Source: Onchocerca volvulus (Eukaryota > Nematoda > Chromadorea > Rhabditida > Onchocercidae). Taken from it: 64,000 bases of DNA. The stretch spans positions 20,499,753-20,563,752 of the forward strand of contig HG738138.1 of assembly GCA_000499405.2 (NCBI GenBank), written 5' to 3'. The notes beneath the pieces were generated by a model, which ran no database searches, had not been told where the DNA came from, and saw only the letters and a list, made by a program, of their open reading frames with translations. Positions 61,779 through 64,000 of the stretch are shown piece after piece. The position numbers and the translations under genes were made by a program. Numbering within the stretch: the first letter of the stretch is position 1; every line of letters begins with the position of its first letter.

Positions 61779-64000
61779 ATGATAAGTAAAACCAAAAAAA
61801 GAAATGCTTCAGATGTGAAGCGCCATTGTGGAATGTGCCGACAGCACGGAATGCTTGTAGAAACGCGTGGCCATTATTGCAGTCGGAAGAACTGCAATTG
61901 CACGAGAGTGAGACTTTCAACTGAATGAAAGAAAGTCAATGAATTTGTTTGAGATAATGCAATCAAGAAGACTGCAAAATAATTTGGACTATCAGAATGC
62001 TCTCGAATGTCATTCCGATTTAATTGCTTGCCCAATTCGTCTTATAAACAAAAAAAAAAACAGAGAATTCATATACAAACTGCATTTGTAAATAAAATTA
62101 GCATTATGCAGCATCAAAACTGTTGATGTAAGTAATAAAATTCAAGTAATTTCTCATTTACCGAACAGATGAGCAATCTATTCATTCACATATTTCAGTG
62201 TTTCCTGATACGTCAACGTCGACAAATTATGAGCACGCAGATCCGTATACGCCGTGCGCAAGACAAAATATTTCAGCGCACTTCGGAGCTCACTCAAGCA
62301 ACAATCATACCGCAGAACTGTTCTGATAAAAATGATACTGTGATTGGTTTACTTTCATACTGATTGAATAGTGCAAATAAAAGAGAGATCTAGCATTATC
62401 TAATTTTAATTCTATATGGGTTGAAAAATCGAAAATCTACATTCTCCAATACTTTCGTTATTTTATTATGATTCATTACTCCGCTACGTTCGATGTCAAG
62501 TTCATGATTCTTCCTCTTCAAGTTCTTTTTTTGAAACAGTTAGATTTTCAATGGCACTTTTTTTAAGTTACGAAAGAGATTCTATCAATCAGTATTCGAA
62601 ATAAAGGATTTTCAATCCAGACAAATAAATTATAGTAATGACGAAAAAAAAAGGATTTTTCGCTATGTGATTCATTAGTGTTAATCTAAAACATTTCAGA
62701 CATGCTATCTTAAAAGCGCAATTAAAACAAGTACGATAACCCAAAATCAGTGCTACATTTGTCAAAAATGCAAAAATCATGGCATTTTGGTGTGGAAAAA
62801 GGCAAGATGTTTGTTGATCTGTGAAAATTTTTTAAATTTTCATGAACATTTAATAAATTAAAATTAAAACTATGTTTCACATCAGCATTCTTTTAATGTC
62901 TTTCAGAAGCAGCAATATTCTGAATAAAACGATAGATTTAGGAACATAAACAACATTGCGTATATGCGAATTGCACATGTGATCAATGTGAATTGATTGA
63001 AAAGAGGCGTAAATTGGATCAAATTTTGAAGGCCTCAAAATTCAAATCTTATGAAAACAAAAAAGAACGGCAGATTCGTAAGTGACACGTTTTATTTATT
63101 TAATTTCGCATTTATTTTATAATGTTTGTGAAAATTAGTTTGATCACTAATGCTTTCAAGGATTAGCTTGATGTATCTGCGTGTCAGCCATAGCTGTATG
63201 ATGCATTCGATTTACTGGAAAAAAACAAATTTTTTGAAGTACTAGTGGTGTGAAATCTCGATTTTTATAAAATTTTGAGTTTTTTTCTTAGATATGCCGC
63301 TATCAGTGAATTCATTCGTCAATTCAAACATGCTATCAGTATTTGCCAATCTGGACAAGCAGCTAGCAAGGCAAACTTATGAACAAAAAACTGCTGAAAC
63401 ATTGATTCCTCAGTCAAAGTCATCATCTTATACAGTGAGCTAAAAATTTGTCAAAATAATTATCCTTGACTGAAAATTCAAATGTGTCTCTTTTGAGAAT
63501 TGTAAACGGTTGAGTTTTGAGGTTGATTATATAAATCTAGATTTTAATAAATTCATGCATTATAGCATTGCTAATGCATTCATTATACTCCATTTCACCA
63601 ATCTCTCATATAAAACTGTGTTAAGCATTTAATCGATTGATGAACACATTCACAGGTCATAGTAAATAATTACATAAAGTTTTCACAGTTTCAAAAACAT
63701 ATTATGAAAAACCAAAATTCTAAAACTTGAAAACCGCCTCAAATGGGAGAACATTTGATTAATGAGTAATTGATATTTAGCTGCTGACAAGATCTCAACC
63801 TTCGTCTCAAACAAACATATCAATAGTGACTTTCGATGAATCTACAGAACCCGATATAGTTTCACCGAGTACTCTGGTATATCCTATACCACTCAGGCCA
63901 CAGTCTTTTCTCTTACCTGTCGCCATAATAAACGTGCAAACGATGTGCAGTTTGTATAATTCAACTGGTGCACTTTTGAGCACCCTTGCAACAATGCAAT
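61779..64000 (+). CDS. Double DM-domain transcription factor (MAB-3/DMD-3-like), cut by the window end
   Basis: DM-domain proteins bind DNA with an intertwined zinc module and control sex-specific development. Exons 61779-61907, 62199-62339, 62700-62801, 62942-63077, 63292-63434 and 63781 onward join in phase; about 290 residues are visible. DM1: C17, C20, H23, H32, C34, C39, C41, C44, followed by the basic helix FLIRQRRQIMSTQIRIRRAQ. DM2: C111, C114, H117, H126, C130, C135, C137, C140, followed by ELIEKRRKLDQILKAS. Two DM domains in one chain is the MAB-3/DMD-3 arrangement, and DM1 is closest by eye to MAB-3's second domain. In DM1 the H32-C34 gap is two residues shorter than usual. Intron 3 appears to use a GC donor (AAAAAG then GCAAGA). 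The start ATG gives a short leader as in the family; an upstream exon is possible. The rest is Ser/Thr-rich and open at the window edge. Confidence 0.9.
62802..62941 (+). other. Probable GC-AG intron inside DM domain 2
   Basis: Joining WKK (ends 62801) to EHKQHC (starts 62942) restores the exact spacing of a DM module. The only donor at that point is GCAAGA preceded by AAAAAG, the consensus context of GC-AG introns. The acceptor is GATTTAG. Confidence 0.75.

Noticed and set aside
1..64000. CRISPR arrays, bacterial operons, tRNA or rRNA genes
   Set aside because: I looked for regularly spaced repeats, ribosome-binding-site spacing and tRNA T-loop consensus and found none. A tRNAscan or Rfam run would be the decisive check.

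Overview
This window looks like nuclear DNA of a parasitic nematode, probably clade III and possibly filarial. It is very AT-rich. Its genes are split into short exons with nematode-style acceptors (TTTTCAG or TTTTAG), and it encodes a cuticle collagen, a chondroitin-proteoglycan-4-like protein and a MAB-3/DMD-3-type double DM-domain protein. There is no bacterial architecture: no operons with ribosome binding sites, no CRISPR array, and I found no rRNA or tRNA. Most continuous open reading frames are noise or shadows. The real genes only appear when phase-compatible exons are joined, and the exon coordinates in the entries come from reading splice sites and phases by eye.

Layout. 0.36-5.6 kb (-): TYW2/TRMT12, the wybutosine-synthesis aminocarboxypropyl transferase. 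6.8-9.1 kb: a degenerate Cys-rich coding fragment abutting a decayed Helitron (N-terminal Rep/helicase region only). 11.5-11.9 kb (-): terminal exons of an unrecognised gene. 12.4-13.4 kb (+): a small four-TM protein. 14.4-16.8 kb (-): exons of an Ig-like, possibly membrane-anchored protein. 19.8-22.5 kb (-): a SPRED-family protein with a C-terminal Sprouty domain. 27.3-28.1 kb: two TATA-box promoters exactly 500 bp apart. 28.2-29.1 kb: rearranged Helitron pieces. 29.96-31.84 kb (-): TLCD1/2 (FLD-1-like) TLC-domain protein. 32-38.5 kb: a gene-poor stretch. 38.55-40.64 kb (-): a secreted acidic protein with a Cys-rich tail. 45.4-48.3 kb (-): mitochondrial cardiolipin synthase, with a Helitron piece in its third intron. 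52.35-55.41 kb (+): cuticle collagen. 57.6-59.5 kb (-): CPG4-like secreted protein. 61.78 kb to the window end (+): double DM-domain transcription factor, running off the window.

The genes do not form one pathway. CRLS1 (cardiolipin) and the FLD-1-like protein (membrane fluidity) both concern membrane lipids; collagen and the CPG4-like protein are extracellular matrix. Repeats include three Helitron relics with terminal palindromes, several direct tandem duplications, a (TC)n microsatellite and long poly(A)/poly(T) tracts. The most unusual points are a DM zinc module two residues shorter than the canonical one, a likely GC-AG intron inside the second DM module, a full wybutosine enzyme, and a divergent SPRED in a nematode.
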